64,000 nt of DNA from Clostridiaceae bacterium Marseille-Q4143 (GTDB taxonomy: Bacteria; Bacillota; Clostridia; Lachnospirales; Lachnospiraceae). Both the position numbers and the translations under genes were made by a program. The notes beneath the pieces were generated by a model. The model ran no database searches and had not been told where the DNA came from. It saw only the letters and a list, made by a program, of their open reading frames with translations. Location: the NCBI GenBank assembly GCA_018228645.1, contig CP073693.1:2050253-2114252 (forward strand), written 5' to 3'. Position 1 is the stretch's first letter. Each line of letters starts with the position of its first letter. This document shows, in pieces, positions 1 through 8,009 of this stretch.

Positions 1-2
1 CC

Positions 3-503
3 GCAACCTATTCTTCACCGGTCTCTCCGCCTCCCTATATGGTCGGCATGGTGGAAATTGAACTCGACAAAGAGACCGGAAGCGTGAAAATCCTTGATTA
101 TGAAGCTGTCGTGGACTGCGGTATCCCGGTCAATCCGAATCTGGCGAGAGTCCAGACAGAAGGCGGCATTGGACAGGGGATCGGTATGGCACTCTATGAA
201 AATGTCAGCTACAATGCCAATGGAAAAATCGCAGAAGGCGATTTCATGCAGTATAAGATTCCTACCCGTCAGGATGTGGGAAATATTCATGTGGAATTTG
301 AGACCAGCTATGAACCGTCGGGACCCTTCGGTGTCAAATCTATCGGTGAGATCGTTATTAATACGCCAGCTCCGGCACTGGCCCATGCCATCTACCGTGC
401 AACCGGTGTGTGGCACAGAACTGTACCGTTCACCCCGGAAAAAATTCTTATGGGTATGATTGATCCGGAATGGAAAGAGACCGATCACCGGGTAAAAGAA
501 TAG
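3..503 (+). CDS. Molybdenum hydroxylase (xanthine dehydrogenase-type) large subunit, 3' end only
   Basis: The frame is open from the window edge to the stop at 501-503, so this is the last ~166 residues of a larger protein. Two stretches are typical of the C-terminal molybdopterin-binding part of xanthine dehydrogenase/aldehyde oxidase large subunits: EGGIGQGIGMALYE, and GPFGVKSIGEIV followed by a PAPALAHAI segment. The GE pair sits where the family has its catalytic glutamate. The enzyme would hydroxylate a purine or other N-heterocycle in the cytoplasm; the substrate cannot be told from this fragment. A MocA-like cofactor gene starts on the next base, which supports a molybdenum enzyme operon. 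An internal ATG at 39 is not the start, because the same frame continues upstream in family-like sequence. Confidence 0.85.
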   Translation, partial: ATYSSPVSPPPYMVGMVEIELDKETGSVKILDYEAVVDCGIPVNPNLARVQTEGGIGQGIGMALYENVSYNANGKIAEGDFMQYKIPTRQDVGNIHVEFETSYEPSGPFGVKSIGEIVINTPAPALAHAIYRATGVWHRTVPFTPEKILMGMIDPEWKETDHRVKE

Positions 504-1202
504 ATGATACATGTGATTTATATGGCGGCTGGAAACAGCCGCCGTTTTGGAAGTAATAAGCTGTTATATCTGTATGAAGGTAAGCCTTTGTACAGGCATG
601 GCCTGGAGTTGTTGCTGAAATTAAAGCAGGAGATGGGAGAGAAGCTGACCGTCACTGTTGTGACCCAGTATGCGGAGATTTTGGAGGAAGTACAGGACAT
701 CTTTGAAAGATGCGGGATGGCAGGCATGCAGGCAGTGTTCTGCGAGGAGAGCAGGCTGGGAGCATCTTATACGATCCGGGCAGGAATTGAGGCGGTCATC
801 TCACAGGATCCGGTCTCTGGACAGCCGAAAGAAGGGCAGTCCATGATGGGAGAGAAGGACTATCTCATGTTTATGGTAGCAGATCAGCCCCATCTTACCT
901 TGGACAGTGTCCGAAAACTGATCCGGACAGCAGTCAGCTGTGAGCAGTCAGCTTTCTCCGGGCCATTGGCAGAGGAATGTTCCCGATGGGAGACCCTGTC
1001 CCTCCGCTGCGGCAGCACCCCCGGCAATCCCTGCATGTTCCGCGCAGATCTTATCCCGGAGCTTATGTCCCTCACCGGCGACCAGGGAGGACGGAAGGTA
1101 CTGAAGCAGCGTGCCTGTAAATATGTAGATATTCTTGATAAGAGAGAACTGGAAGATGTGGATGAGATGTTGCAGGTTACGGAAAATCTGGGAGAGAAGT
1201 GA
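504..1202 (+). CDS. MobA/MocA-like nucleotidyltransferase (molybdenum cofactor)
   Basis: 232 residues. The N-terminus has the nucleotide-binding signature AAGNSRRFGSNKLL (about residues 8-21), the usual LAAGxSxRMGxxK motif of NTP_transf_3 proteins, and a later VADQPHLT stretch matches the conserved DQP motif. Family members transfer CMP or GMP to molybdopterin, or act as chaperones that mature xanthine dehydrogenases. The ATG directly follows the stop of the molybdenum hydroxylase with no gap, so the two are translationally coupled. This suggests it supplies the cytidylylated cofactor to that enzyme, but MobA-type GMP transfer or another sugar-nucleotide role cannot be excluded from motif alone. 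Confidence 0.8.
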   Translation: MIHVIYMAAGNSRRFGSNKLLYLYEGKPLYRHGLELLLKLKQEMGEKLTVTVVTQYAEILEEVQDIFERCGMAGMQAVFCEESRLGASYTIRAGIEAVISQDPVSGQPKEGQSMMGEKDYLMFMVADQPHLTLDSVRKLIRTAVSCEQSAFSGPLAEECSRWETLSLRCGSTPGNPCMFRADLIPELMSLTGDQGGRKVLKQRACKYVDILDKRELEDVDEMLQVTENLGEK

Positions 1203-1328
1203 CATTCTGTGAAAGGAACGTCCGCAGTCCCAGTACTTCATGAGAACGAGTCAGAGACGATGTTCGAATGTTAGTACTGTTGGATCGAGGACTTAGCGCG
1301 AGCGGTTCCGCTCACAGAATGTCACTTC
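1196..1328. repeat. Long imperfect fold-back element after the nucleotidyltransferase
   Basis: A perfect 17-bp inverted repeat lies at 1196-1212 and 1312-1328 and includes the stop of the preceding gene. Shorter complementary blocks continue the stem inwards (GGAAC/GTTCC, GTCC/GGAC, AGTACT). There is no T-run after it, so it is not a standard intrinsic terminator. It may be a small non-autonomous fold-back repeat. No second full copy was seen in this window. Confidence 0.5.
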
Positions 1329-1446
1329 GGTTGGTCAGTTTGTTCGTGATCTGCAACATTGCTCCCGGGTTTTTCAAAAAAATTTAAAGAAAGGGTTGCT
1401 CTTTTCTAATAACCGTGGTAGCATAGCAGAAAAAGAAAACGTAAAA

Positions 1447-1610
1447 ATGATAGAGGCGCGGGCTTCATGAGTACAGACTGATACAGGTCGGAAACTGTCA
1501 GTTAGGGAAAGGGAATACCGCCGAAGAGATCCGGACATTTCCGAAGAAAGGATTTCTGGTCTGCCGCAGAAGATGTGTCAGACTGTCACAGGACTGTGGA
1601 GAGCTATCAT
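1447..1610 (+). promoter_or_regulatory. Lysine riboswitch (L-box) aptamer
   Basis: Several blocks of the lysine-riboswitch consensus appear in order: GATAGAGGCGCG at 1449-1460, GAGTA in the first arm, GGGAATACCGCCGAAG at 1511-1526, and GTGGAGAGCTATC near the end. The closing P1 helix is perfect (ATGATAG 1447-1453 with CTATCAT 1604-1610). A plausible promoter (TTGCTC, 17-bp spacer, TAGCAT, 1396-1424) lies just upstream. An intrinsic terminator follows at once, giving the classic layout in which bound lysine favours termination before the transporter gene. Confidence 0.93.
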
Positions 1611-1630
1611 TGGTCAGACAAAATTATAAG

Positions 1631-1676
1631 GCCATGAACGCAGTCAAAAGAATTGTGTTCATGGCTTTTCTTGTTT
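1631..1676 (+). terminator. Riboswitch-controlled intrinsic terminator
   Basis: A perfect 9-bp stem (GCCATGAAC 1631-1639 with GTTCATGGC 1657-1665) is followed by TTTTCTTGTTT. It sits between the lysine aptamer and the transporter gene and is the likely expression platform. An in-frame ATG at 1653 falls inside this hairpin, an argument against using it as the transporter start. Confidence 0.88.
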
Positions 1677-1718
1677 CTGGATCTATCATGTTTACAAAAG
1701 AAGGGAGAACTTTTCGTT

Positions 1719-3233
1719 ATGGATTATGTACCTGCTATGTACGCCACATTTTGGGCGCTTGTACCACCGGTTGTGGCAATCGCGCTCGCACTGATCACCA
1801 AGGAGGTGTATTCCTCACTGTTCCTTGGAATTTTAGTTGGAGGCCTGTTCTATTCAGGCTTTAGTTTTGAAGGAACTATCGTTCACATTTTCCAGGACGG
1901 TGTTGTAAGTGTGCTGTCTGACAGTTACAACGTCGGCATTCTGATTTTCCTGGTTATCCTGGGAGCAATCGTGTGCCTGATGAATAAGGCAGGCGGTTCT
2001 GCTGCATTCGGACGCTGGGCCAGCGAACATATCAAGACCCGCACCGGAGCACAGCTGGCTACCGTTGCACTTGGTGTTCTGATTTTTATTGATGACTATT
2101 TTAACTGTCTGACGGTAGGAAGTGTTATGCGTCCGGTCACTGATAAGCACAATATCTCACGTGCAAAACTGGCTTATCTGATTGATGCAACCGCAGCTCC
2201 GGTCTGCATTATTGCACCGATCTCTTCCTGGGCAGCAGCAGTTACAGGATTTGTAGAAGGTGAAGACGGACTGGCATTGTTCATCAGTGCTATTCCTTAT
2301 AACTTCTATGCATTGCTGACGATTGTTATGATGGTGACTATTGCAATTCTGAACATTGACTTTGGTTCTATGAAAGTGCATGAAGACAATGCAAAAAATG
2401 GTGATCTGTTCACTACACCGGATCGTCCATATGGTGACGGTAATGATGAAGTGACTATTGGAAATGGAGGCGTAAAAGACATGGTAATTCCGATTCTCTC
2501 TCTGATTGTCTGCTGTGTCATTGGAATGATATGGACCGGTGGATTTTTCGAAGGTGAGAATTTTGTAACTGCATTCTCCAACAGTGATGCATCCGTAGGT
2601 CTGGCTGTAGGAAGTGCATTTGCACTGGTAATAACGATTGCACTGTATGTAAGCCGCAAAGTGCTTGGATTCAAAGAATGCATGGACTGCATCCCGGAGG
2701 GATTCAAAGCCATGGTACCGGCTATTATGATCCTGACCTTTGCATGGACCTTGAAAGCCATGACCGACAGCCTGGGTGCTGCAGAGTTTGTGGCTGCGAT
2801 CATCAAAGGAAGCGCATCTGGAATTGTAAATCTGCTTCCGGCAATCATCTTCCTGGTAGGCTGTTTCCTGGCATTTGCAACCGGAACTTCCTGGGGTACC
2901 TTTGGTATTCTGATTCCGATTGTTGTAGACGCATTCCAGGCAACCAACCCGACCCTGATGACCATTGCTATCTCCGCCTGCATGGCAGGAGCTGTCTGCG
3001 GTGACCATTGCTCCCCGATCTCCGATACAACGATCATGGCATCTGCCGGAGCCCAGTGCAACCACGTAAACCATGTATCCACACAACTGCCTTACGCAGT
3101 CAGCGTGGCTGCCATTTCCTTTATTACCTACATCGTTGCAGGCTTTGTCCAGTCTGCATGGATCTCCCTTCCGGTCGGCATTGTGCTGACACTGGGATAT
3201 CTGATAGTGATGAAGAAAAGAAGCGAAGCATAA
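1719..3233 (+). CDS. NhaC-family transporter, probable lysine transporter
   Basis: About 504 residues from ATG 1719, preceded by AAGGGAG at 1701-1707. The protein is strongly hydrophobic with many membrane segments and NhaC-superfamily stretches such as ATGTSWGTFGILIP and CGDHCSPISDTTI. NhaC-type proteins are Na+-coupled antiporters or amino acid carriers in the cytoplasmic membrane. The lysine riboswitch directly upstream makes lysine uptake much more likely than simple Na+/H+ exchange. NhaC-superfamily members under lysine riboswitches have been predicted as lysine transporters (LysW type). A strong terminator follows at 3258-3292, so it is probably a single-gene unit. Substrate is inferred from regulation only. 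Confidence 0.87.
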   Translation: MDYVPAMYATFWALVPPVVAIALALITKEVYSSLFLGILVGGLFYSGFSFEGTIVHIFQDGVVSVLSDSYNVGILIFLVILGAIVCLMNKAGGSAAFGRWASEHIKTRTGAQLATVALGVLIFIDDYFNCLTVGSVMRPVTDKHNISRAKLAYLIDATAAPVCIIAPISSWAAAVTGFVEGEDGLALFISAIPYNFYALLTIVMMVTIAILNIDFGSMKVHEDNAKNGDLFTTPDRPYGDGNDEVTIGNGGVKDMVIPILSLIVCCVIGMIWTGGFFEGENFVTAFSNSDASVGLAVGSAFALVITIALYVSRKVLGFKECMDCIPEGFKAMVPAIMILTFAWTLKAMTDSLGAAEFVAAIIKGSASGIVNLLPAIIFLVGCFLAFATGTSWGTFGILIPIVVDAFQATNPTLMTIAISACMAGAVCGDHCSPISDTTIMASAGAQCNHVNHVSTQLPYAVSVAAISFITYIVAGFVQSAWISLPVGIVLTLGYLIVMKKRSEA

Positions 3234-3257
3234 GATCAAAAATAGAAGATAGAATAT

Positions 3258-3292
3258 GGAAAAGGAGAACCGCTCGGTGGTTCTCCTTTTCC
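3258..3292 (+). terminator. Intrinsic terminator after the lysine transporter
   Basis: A near-perfect 14-bp stem (GGAAAAGGAGAACC paired with GGTTCTCCTTTTCC) with a short CGCTC-type loop starts 24 bases after the stop codon. The descending arm carries the T-rich run. Confidence 0.85.
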
Positions 3293-3714
3293 AGTGTGGG
3301 CGGTTTGAATACGCGCTGGGGCAGATTCTTGCAAAGGATGTCAGAGATTTTTTGTCAAGCAGCTGATCTTTGCTGAAGTTTGGGCATATAGAGATTTTCT
3401 TTTGAATTCTGCCCTCACGAGCTTGCACGGATGATGATTTTTGCCGTTTTTCTGACATTTCCGCGAGCTTTTTTCTGGCTGTTGGGCAGATAGACGTTGA
3501 GGTTCTCGTTACACCCAACTTGCTTTTCAATTTTGGGTATCAGAGCTATTGAAAAGCCGTATATAGCCAAATGATCTGTTCCAACTGTGAAAAATCAAGG
3601 AAATTGGTTGCATGACGGATCAAAATGGGTGTCAGCAGAGATTAAAACTGCATATGCCAAAAACTCTGGAAAAAATATTGAAAAACTGCGAATAGCTACA
3701 AAATTAGAGACGAA
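3293..3714. other. Gene-free intergenic stretch, possibly part of a dispersed repeat
   Basis: No ORF here has a ribosome binding site or recognisable domain. Open frames on the minus strand overlap the transporter and look like shadows. The block at about 3340-3530 has no protein-like composition and may be a non-coding repeat element, but no second copy was found in the window. The right end leads into a consensus promoter. Confidence 0.4.
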
Positions 3715-3744
3715 TTGACATGGACTGACAACTGATTCTATAAT
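3715..3744 (+). promoter_or_regulatory. Sigma-A-type promoter for the UvrD-like helicase
   Basis: A perfect -35 TTGACA (3715-3720) and perfect -10 TATAAT (3739-3744) are separated by 18 bp. They lie about 80 bases before the chosen helicase start. Confidence 0.8.
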
Positions 3745-3821
3745 AGAAAAAGTAATCATCCAGAGTCATGTGTATGGCTCCGAAAATGATAGGAAATGAA
3801 AGGACGGGAGACTTTATATTC

Positions 3822-5945
3822 ATGACCTGGCAGGAGTTTGAACAGCAATTTTCCATTCAATTAAATGAGCAGCAAAAAAGTGCCGTGCAGAGTGTGGACG
3901 GGCCAGTGCTTCTTCTGGCGGTGCCGGGATCGGGGAAAACGACAGTGCTGGTGACGAGGCTGGGTTACATGATCTATTGTAAAGGAATGGATCCGGGCAA
4001 AATCCTGACAGTTACCTACACGGTGGCGGCAACGAAGGATATGGCAGATCGGTTTGCGGTAAAATTCGGACAGGAGATGGCAGAACGACTGGAATTTCGG
4101 ACCATTAATGGCATTTGTGCCCGGGTGATTCAGTACTATAGCTGGAAGACGGGCAGGATGGCATTTCAACTTCTCACGGATGAAAAACGCATTACTGCCA
4201 TGCTGTCTGGCATTTATCAGCAGACGGAGCGGGTATACCCAACAGAAGGTGATCTGAAAAATGTCCGGACATTGATTACTTACATAAAAAACCGGATGCT
4301 GAATGAAAAAGAAATCCAGAAGCTGGAAGAAGAAGCGGAGATTCATCTGGCAGCGATCTACAAAGAGTACTGCAGACAGCTTCGGGAACAGCAGCTTATG
4401 GATTATGATGACCAGATGGTCTATGCCTATAATATGCTTCGGAAAATTCCGGAACTTCTTGCATATTTTCAGGAGAAATACCCTTATATCTGCGTGGATG
4501 AAGCCCAGGATACATCGAAAATCCAGCATGCCATCATTGCACTGCTGGCATCGAAATCCGAGAATCTTTTTATGGTGGGAGATGAAGATCAGAGCATTTA
4601 TGGATTCCGTGCCGCTTACCCGGAGGCATTGCTGGAATTTGAGCATCATCATCCGGGAGCGAAAGTGCTGCTCATGGAAGAAAATTTCCGTTCCGATGGA
4701 AACATTGTTTTGGCAGCAGACCGGTTTATCCAGAAAAATACCCTGCGTCATGAGAAACATATGCGTCCCTCCAAAGAAAGAAAACAGGACGTGACGGAAA
4801 TCTCCGTTGGTACCAGAAAAGCGCAGTATTCCTATCTGGTGAAAGTGGCAGAGGGATGCACAACGCAGACGGCAGTGCTTTACCCGGAGCATGAATGTGT
4901 ACTTCCACTCATTGATCTGTTGGAGCGAAGAGGAATTCCTTATCGTATGCGAAACGTAGAGTTGACCTTTTTTACCCATCGGGTGGTGCAGGATATCAGT
5001 AACATTATTAAACTGGCAGCTGATCCGAAAAATACAGATCTATTTCTGCTGATTTATTATAAACTCAATACTTATATCCGGAAACAGGACGCACTTCAGA
5101 TTGCAGAACTAAGCAGGGAAAAAAATCTATCCGTATGGGAGACAGCTCTTTCTTATGAGGGACTGGATGGATATGCCAAAGGAAACATCAAATCAGTAGC
5201 AACACATATGGAACACTTATTGACAGAACCGGCATCCAGAGCAATCCATCGGATTGTGCAGTTCATGGGTTATCAGGATTATTTGAAAAGAAGCGAGATC
5301 AAAGACACGAAGCTCGACACTTTGAAAATGCTGGCTTCATTGGAGGAGACTCCACTTCGGCTGGTGGAACGGTTGAATGAACTCAGGAAGCTTATCGAGA
5401 AAAAAGAACAGGACCAGACCTGTCCGTTTATATTATCTACGATTCATGCCAGCAAGGGACTGGAATATGATACGGTCTATCTTCTCGATGTAGTAGACGG
5501 TATTCTGCCAGATCAGATTCCGGTGAATCTAAAGACGGCACCGAGAGAAGAACTGGAGACCTACGAAGAAGAGCGGCGGTTGTTCTACGTAGGAGCCACA
5601 AGGGCGAAGAGCCGGCTCTTTTTATTTACCATGAAGCAGACATCCAGCTTTTGCGATGAATTTCTGGGAAAGGCAGCGCCGAAGAAACGTGTTATCCAAG
5701 CAACAGCTGGAAACATTCATCTGCCAGGAGCGGATACAAAAGCAGCAGCTCCAAAAGCATTGTCAGATAGTGAATTTCAGAAATTTATGGAACAGCTGGC
5801 AGAAGGAGTGATGGTGACACATAAGATATTTGGACAGGGTGCGGTAGTGGAACTAAACGAGAAGAAGATACGAGTTGATTTTGATGGAGAAGTAAAAACA
5901 TTCAGCAGCCGGGTGTTGGCCGGAAGCGGGATGCTGAGATTATAA
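3822..5945 (+). CDS. UvrD/PcrA-type superfamily 1 DNA helicase
   Basis: 707 residues from ATG 3822. An in-frame ATG at 3768 exists, but the RBS AGGACGGGAG at 3801-3810 fits 3822. All SF1A helicase motifs are visible in order: AVPGSGKTT (Walker A), VDEAQDTS (motif II), GDEDQSIYGFRAA (III), ENFRSDGNIV (IV), STIHASKGLEYDTVYLLDVVDG (V, given here in part: HASKGLEYD) and RRLFYVGATRAKSRL (VI). The protein would be an ATP-driven 3'-5' helicase acting in repair or replication restart. It is near normal UvrD length, ends in a short basic domain with a GxVVELxxxKxxVxFDG pattern like PcrA tails, and has its own promoter. A paralogue of the housekeeping PcrA is possible. Confidence 0.92.
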   Translation: MTWQEFEQQFSIQLNEQQKSAVQSVDGPVLLLAVPGSGKTTVLVTRLGYMIYCKGMDPGKILTVTYTVAATKDMADRFAVKFGQEMAERLEFRTINGICARVIQYYSWKTGRMAFQLLTDEKRITAMLSGIYQQTERVYPTEGDLKNVRTLITYIKNRMLNEKEIQKLEEEAEIHLAAIYKEYCRQLREQQLMDYDDQMVYAYNMLRKIPELLAYFQEKYPYICVDEAQDTSKIQHAIIALLASKSENLFMVGDEDQSIYGFRAAYPEALLEFEHHHPGAKVLLMEENFRSDGNIVLAADRFIQKNTLRHEKHMRPSKERKQDVTEISVGTRKAQYSYLVKVAEGCTTQTAVLYPEHECVLPLIDLLERRGIPYRMRNVELTFFTHRVVQDISNIIKLAADPKNTDLFLLIYYKLNTYIRKQDALQIAELSREKNLSVWETALSYEGLDGYAKGNIKSVATHMEHLLTEPASRAIHRIVQFMGYQDYLKRSEIKDTKLDTLKMLASLEETPLRLVERLNELRKLIEKKEQDQTCPFILSTIHASKGLEYDTVYLLDVVDGILPDQIPVNLKTAPREELETYEEERRLFYVGATRAKSRLFLFTMKQTSSFCDEFLGKAAPKKRVIQATAGNIHLPGADTKAAAPKALSDSEFQKFMEQLAEGVMVTHKIFGQGAVVELNEKKIRVDFDGEVKTFSSRVLAGSGMLRL

Positions 5946-5984
5946 GAAACTGAGAGAGACATCATAAGAAAGAAGGAACAGAAT

Positions 5985-6917
5985 ATGCAGATCAGTTTAC
6001 TATTAATGGAAGAAATTATAAAGCTTTTTGTGATCATGTTTATGGGGTATGCCGTGGTGAAAGCGGGACTGATGAAATCTTCGGAAAGCAAAAGCGTATC
6101 CGTAATTCTCGTCTATCTGGTCATTCCATGTGTAATTATCAAAGCATTTCAGGTGGATTATACACCAGATGTACAAAAAGGTCTGTTTCTAGCCATTGCT
6201 GCAGCGGTTGCTATTCACATTTTATTTTTGCTGATCACCATACCACTGAGGAAAATATTCCAGATGGATGTGATAGAACAAGCTACCAGCATTTATTCAA
6301 ATGCCGGAATTCTGGTCATCCCGCTGGTGCAGGAATTATTAGGTCAGGATTATGTGATTTATTCCAGTGCTTATATTGCAGTGCAGCTGATTTTGCTGTG
6401 GACGCAGGGAAAAAATATGCTGTGTGAAGAGGAAAAGCTGGAATGGAAAAAAGTATTTCTGAATGTCAATATTATCTCTATCATTGCAGGAATTGTACTG
6501 TTTCTGTTCCGTATCAAACTTCCGGCTGGAGTTCAGGATGTACTTGGTATGATGAATAATATGATAGGGCCTCTTGGAATGCTGCTTGCAGGAATGGCTA
6601 TTGCAGAAGTGCCGTTAAAGTCGATATTTACAAAAAAAAGAAATTATCTGTCGGTTGCGTTGCGGCTGCTCTTGTATCCGGTACTTGGATTATTGCTGAT
6701 GAAAGCAATTCAGATCGTTGTGAATCTGGAAAATTCCAGCCAGATTCTTTTGACAGTATATCTTGCTTGTGTAACACCGGCCTGTGCGTCTGTGACTTCC
6801 ATGGCACAACTCTATGATAAAGATGCTGCATATGCCAGCTCGTTGTATGTGTTGACAACATTATTGTCGATTGTGACTATGCCGGTGATGGTGTATCTGT
6901 ATGAAATATTGATGTAA
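5985..6917 (+). CDS. AEC-family (auxin efflux carrier) transporter
   Basis: 310 residues with about ten hydrophobic segments in the five-plus-five arrangement of AEC permeases. It includes VYLVIPCVIIKAF near the N-terminus and LACVTPACASVTSMAQLY near the C-terminus, the position of the conserved TPxA/S loop. AEC proteins export or import small organic acids (malate, malonate, citrate) across the cytoplasmic membrane. An AAGAAGGAAC ribosome site precedes ATG 5985, 39 bases after the helicase stop, so the two may share a transcript. A G-U-containing terminator follows at 6927-6958. Substrate unknown. Confidence 0.85.
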   Translation: MQISLLLMEEIIKLFVIMFMGYAVVKAGLMKSSESKSVSVILVYLVIPCVIIKAFQVDYTPDVQKGLFLAIAAAVAIHILFLLITIPLRKIFQMDVIEQATSIYSNAGILVIPLVQELLGQDYVIYSSAYIAVQLILLWTQGKNMLCEEEKLEWKKVFLNVNIISIIAGIVLFLFRIKLPAGVQDVLGMMNNMIGPLGMLLAGMAIAEVPLKSIFTKKRNYLSVALRLLLYPVLGLLLMKAIQIVVNLENSSQILLTVYLACVTPACASVTSMAQLYDKDAAYASSLYVLTTLLSIVTMPVMVYLYEILM

Positions 6918-6926
6918 GAAAATATG

Positions 6927-6958
6927 AAAAGGTCGACAGTGTATGTGTTGGCCTTTTT
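6927..6958 (+). terminator. Intrinsic terminator after the AEC transporter
   Basis: AAAAGGTCGACA (6927-6938) pairs with TGTTGGCCTTTT at the right arm (two G-U pairs), ending in a T-run. Confidence 0.7.
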
Positions 6959-7100
6959 AATTTCATAAAAACAGAATTTAATTTACTCATTTTGTGAAAA
7001 ATGAGTAAATTGAATTTGACGATGATGATATTGAACCGATATAATAAAACTATTCAGGATTGAAATTAAGAGACAAAAAGAACCTGAAAGGAGACGAATT

Positions 7101-7226
7101 ATGGCGTGGATGACCGTATATCATGGAGGATATCAGGTAGTTGACAAGCATGACGATAATAGCAGTGTTTATTATGAAAATCCCAATTATATTTTTGAAT
7201 GCTACAAAGAAAAAGAAATGTTATAA
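7101..7226 (+). pseudogene. Short fragment resembling the N-terminus of DUF3990 proteins
   Basis: A 41-codon frame starts at ATG 7101 after AAAGGAG. It begins MAWMTVYHGGYQVV, which resembles the start of DUF3990 proteins (usually about 150 or more residues), then stops after an unrelated tail. Its 3' end overlaps the open region upstream of the HTH gene in another frame. It is most simply read as a truncated gene. The family match rests on about a dozen residues, so this is tentative. Confidence 0.4.
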
Positions 7227-7287
7227 ATCAAAAGCTGTAACTGCAAAATTATTTGGAATAAACTCAGCGGGAGAATTTGTAAGAAAT

Positions 7288-7584
7288 ATGATACCACTAA
7301 TTGATAAACGTGCCACAGGAAATCAACTCCGGCGTTTGATGGACACACGCGGAATTACTGTAAAGGATGTGCAGCAATATCTGGAACTGGGCAGTGTACA
7401 GAGCATTTACCACTGGTTAAATGGAATCAGTATGCCGACCATAGATAATCTGTATGCATTAAGCGAACTGTTTCAGGTTACGATAGATGAAATCGTTTGC
7501 GGAAACAGAAAGCCATTTGGTGACAGTGGCAGGCAGATACTGCGTGCATATTATGAAATTATGCAGGAAAGGTGGATTGCATAG
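7288..7584 (+). CDS. Small XRE-type helix-turn-helix protein
   Basis: 98 residues from ATG 7288. The start is chosen because related small HTH proteins of gut Firmicutes begin M(I/P)xIDxxATG, as here (MIPLIDKRATG). The frame is open further upstream, but that part is lysine-rich and unlike the family. The core has a helix-turn-helix (GITVKDVQQYLELGSVQSIY), then WLNG and DNLYALSELF, the usual XRE dimer-side pattern. It is probably a DNA-binding regulator, often found beside DUF3990-type toxin-like genes such as the remnant just upstream. The RBS (GGGAG, 7269-7273) is rather far away. Target unknown. Confidence 0.65.
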   Translation: MIPLIDKRATGNQLRRLMDTRGITVKDVQQYLELGSVQSIYHWLNGISMPTIDNLYALSELFQVTIDEIVCGNRKPFGDSGRQILRAYYEIMQERWIA

Positions 7585-7620
7585 TTTTTTATACTACAAG
7601 TTCAATGACAACAGATAAGA

Positions 7621-7670
7621 CCTTCGTTAGAATTGTATTTAAAAACACAGTTCTAACGGAGGTTTTCTTT
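7621..7670 (+). terminator. Intrinsic terminator after the HTH gene
   Basis: A 12-bp stem with one mismatch (CCTTCGTTAGAA 7621-7632 with TTCTAACGGAGG 7651-7662) is followed by TTTTCTTT. Confidence 0.8.
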
Positions 7671-7706
7671 ATGGCAGAAAATACTGGTGACACGGGCAGT
7701 GAGTTT

Positions 7707-7740
7707 AAGTTAAGCCGCGACGGGAGCTGCGGCTTAACTT
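7707..7740. repeat. Perfect 12-bp inverted repeat
   Basis: AAGTTAAGCCGC (7707-7718) and GCGGCTTAACTT (7729-7740) flank a 10-base loop. No T-run follows. It lies within a 25-codon frame (ATG 7671) that has no recognisable product and an awkward context. It may be a structured RNA element or the remains of a small repeat. Confidence 0.5.
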
Positions 7741-7770
7741 ACAAATGAAGTGGAATAACATAGTAGATAA

Positions 7771-7799
7771 TTGACAATATGGCATATATGCCATATTAT
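7771..7799 (+). promoter_or_regulatory. Promoter with palindromic operator for the HigBA-like locus
   Basis: TTGACA (7771-7776) and TATTAT (7794-7799) are spaced by 17 bp. A perfect 22-bp palindrome (7776-7797, half-site AATATGGCATA) fills the spacer and overlaps both boxes. This is the expected place for autorepression by the antitoxin encoded downstream. Confidence 0.85.
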
Positions 7800-7816
7800 G
7801 ATTGTAAGGGGATTAA

Positions 7817-8009
7817 ATGACAAAATTTGAAGTAATATTTTATGAAAAAGAAAATGGGGATTGTCCAATAGAAGAATTTATGAATTCTCTTGATATTAAG
7901 ATGCGGGCAAAGATGATTGGATTGTTCGAATTACTGGAAGAAAAGGGAATTAATAAAGCTGGCCAAAAAGTACAGGGCTGATTTTAAGGAAAGGATGGGA
8001 AAATCATGA
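7817..8009 (+). pseudogene. HigB/RelE-like toxin with internal deletion and frameshift
   Basis: ATG 7817 opens a frame beginning MTKFEVIFYEKENGDCP, typical of phage-derived Gp49/HigB-like toxins. After LLEEKG at about 7948 the reading leaves the family and stops at 7981. In another frame from 7947 the family's C-terminus is present (ELIKLAKKYRADFKERMGKS) and ends at TGA 8007-8009, overlapping the antitoxin ATG. The middle of the usual ~110-residue toxin, including its catalytic core, is missing. This is what is expected of a deletion that disarmed the toxin and left promoter, start and antitoxin in place. Confidence 0.85.

Noticed and set aside
1653..1718. The transporter start at ATG 1653
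   Set aside because: It falls inside the riboswitch terminator and lacks a ribosome site; ATG 1719 has one.
2157..3530. A 457-residue minus-strand frame
   Set aside because: It lies opposite the NhaC-type transporter, is Cys/His-rich without any family pattern and has no ribosome site; a shadow of the real gene.
3340..3530. A small minus-strand protein with several cysteines
   Set aside because: It has no ribosome site, and the frame simply continues into the antisense of the transporter gene.
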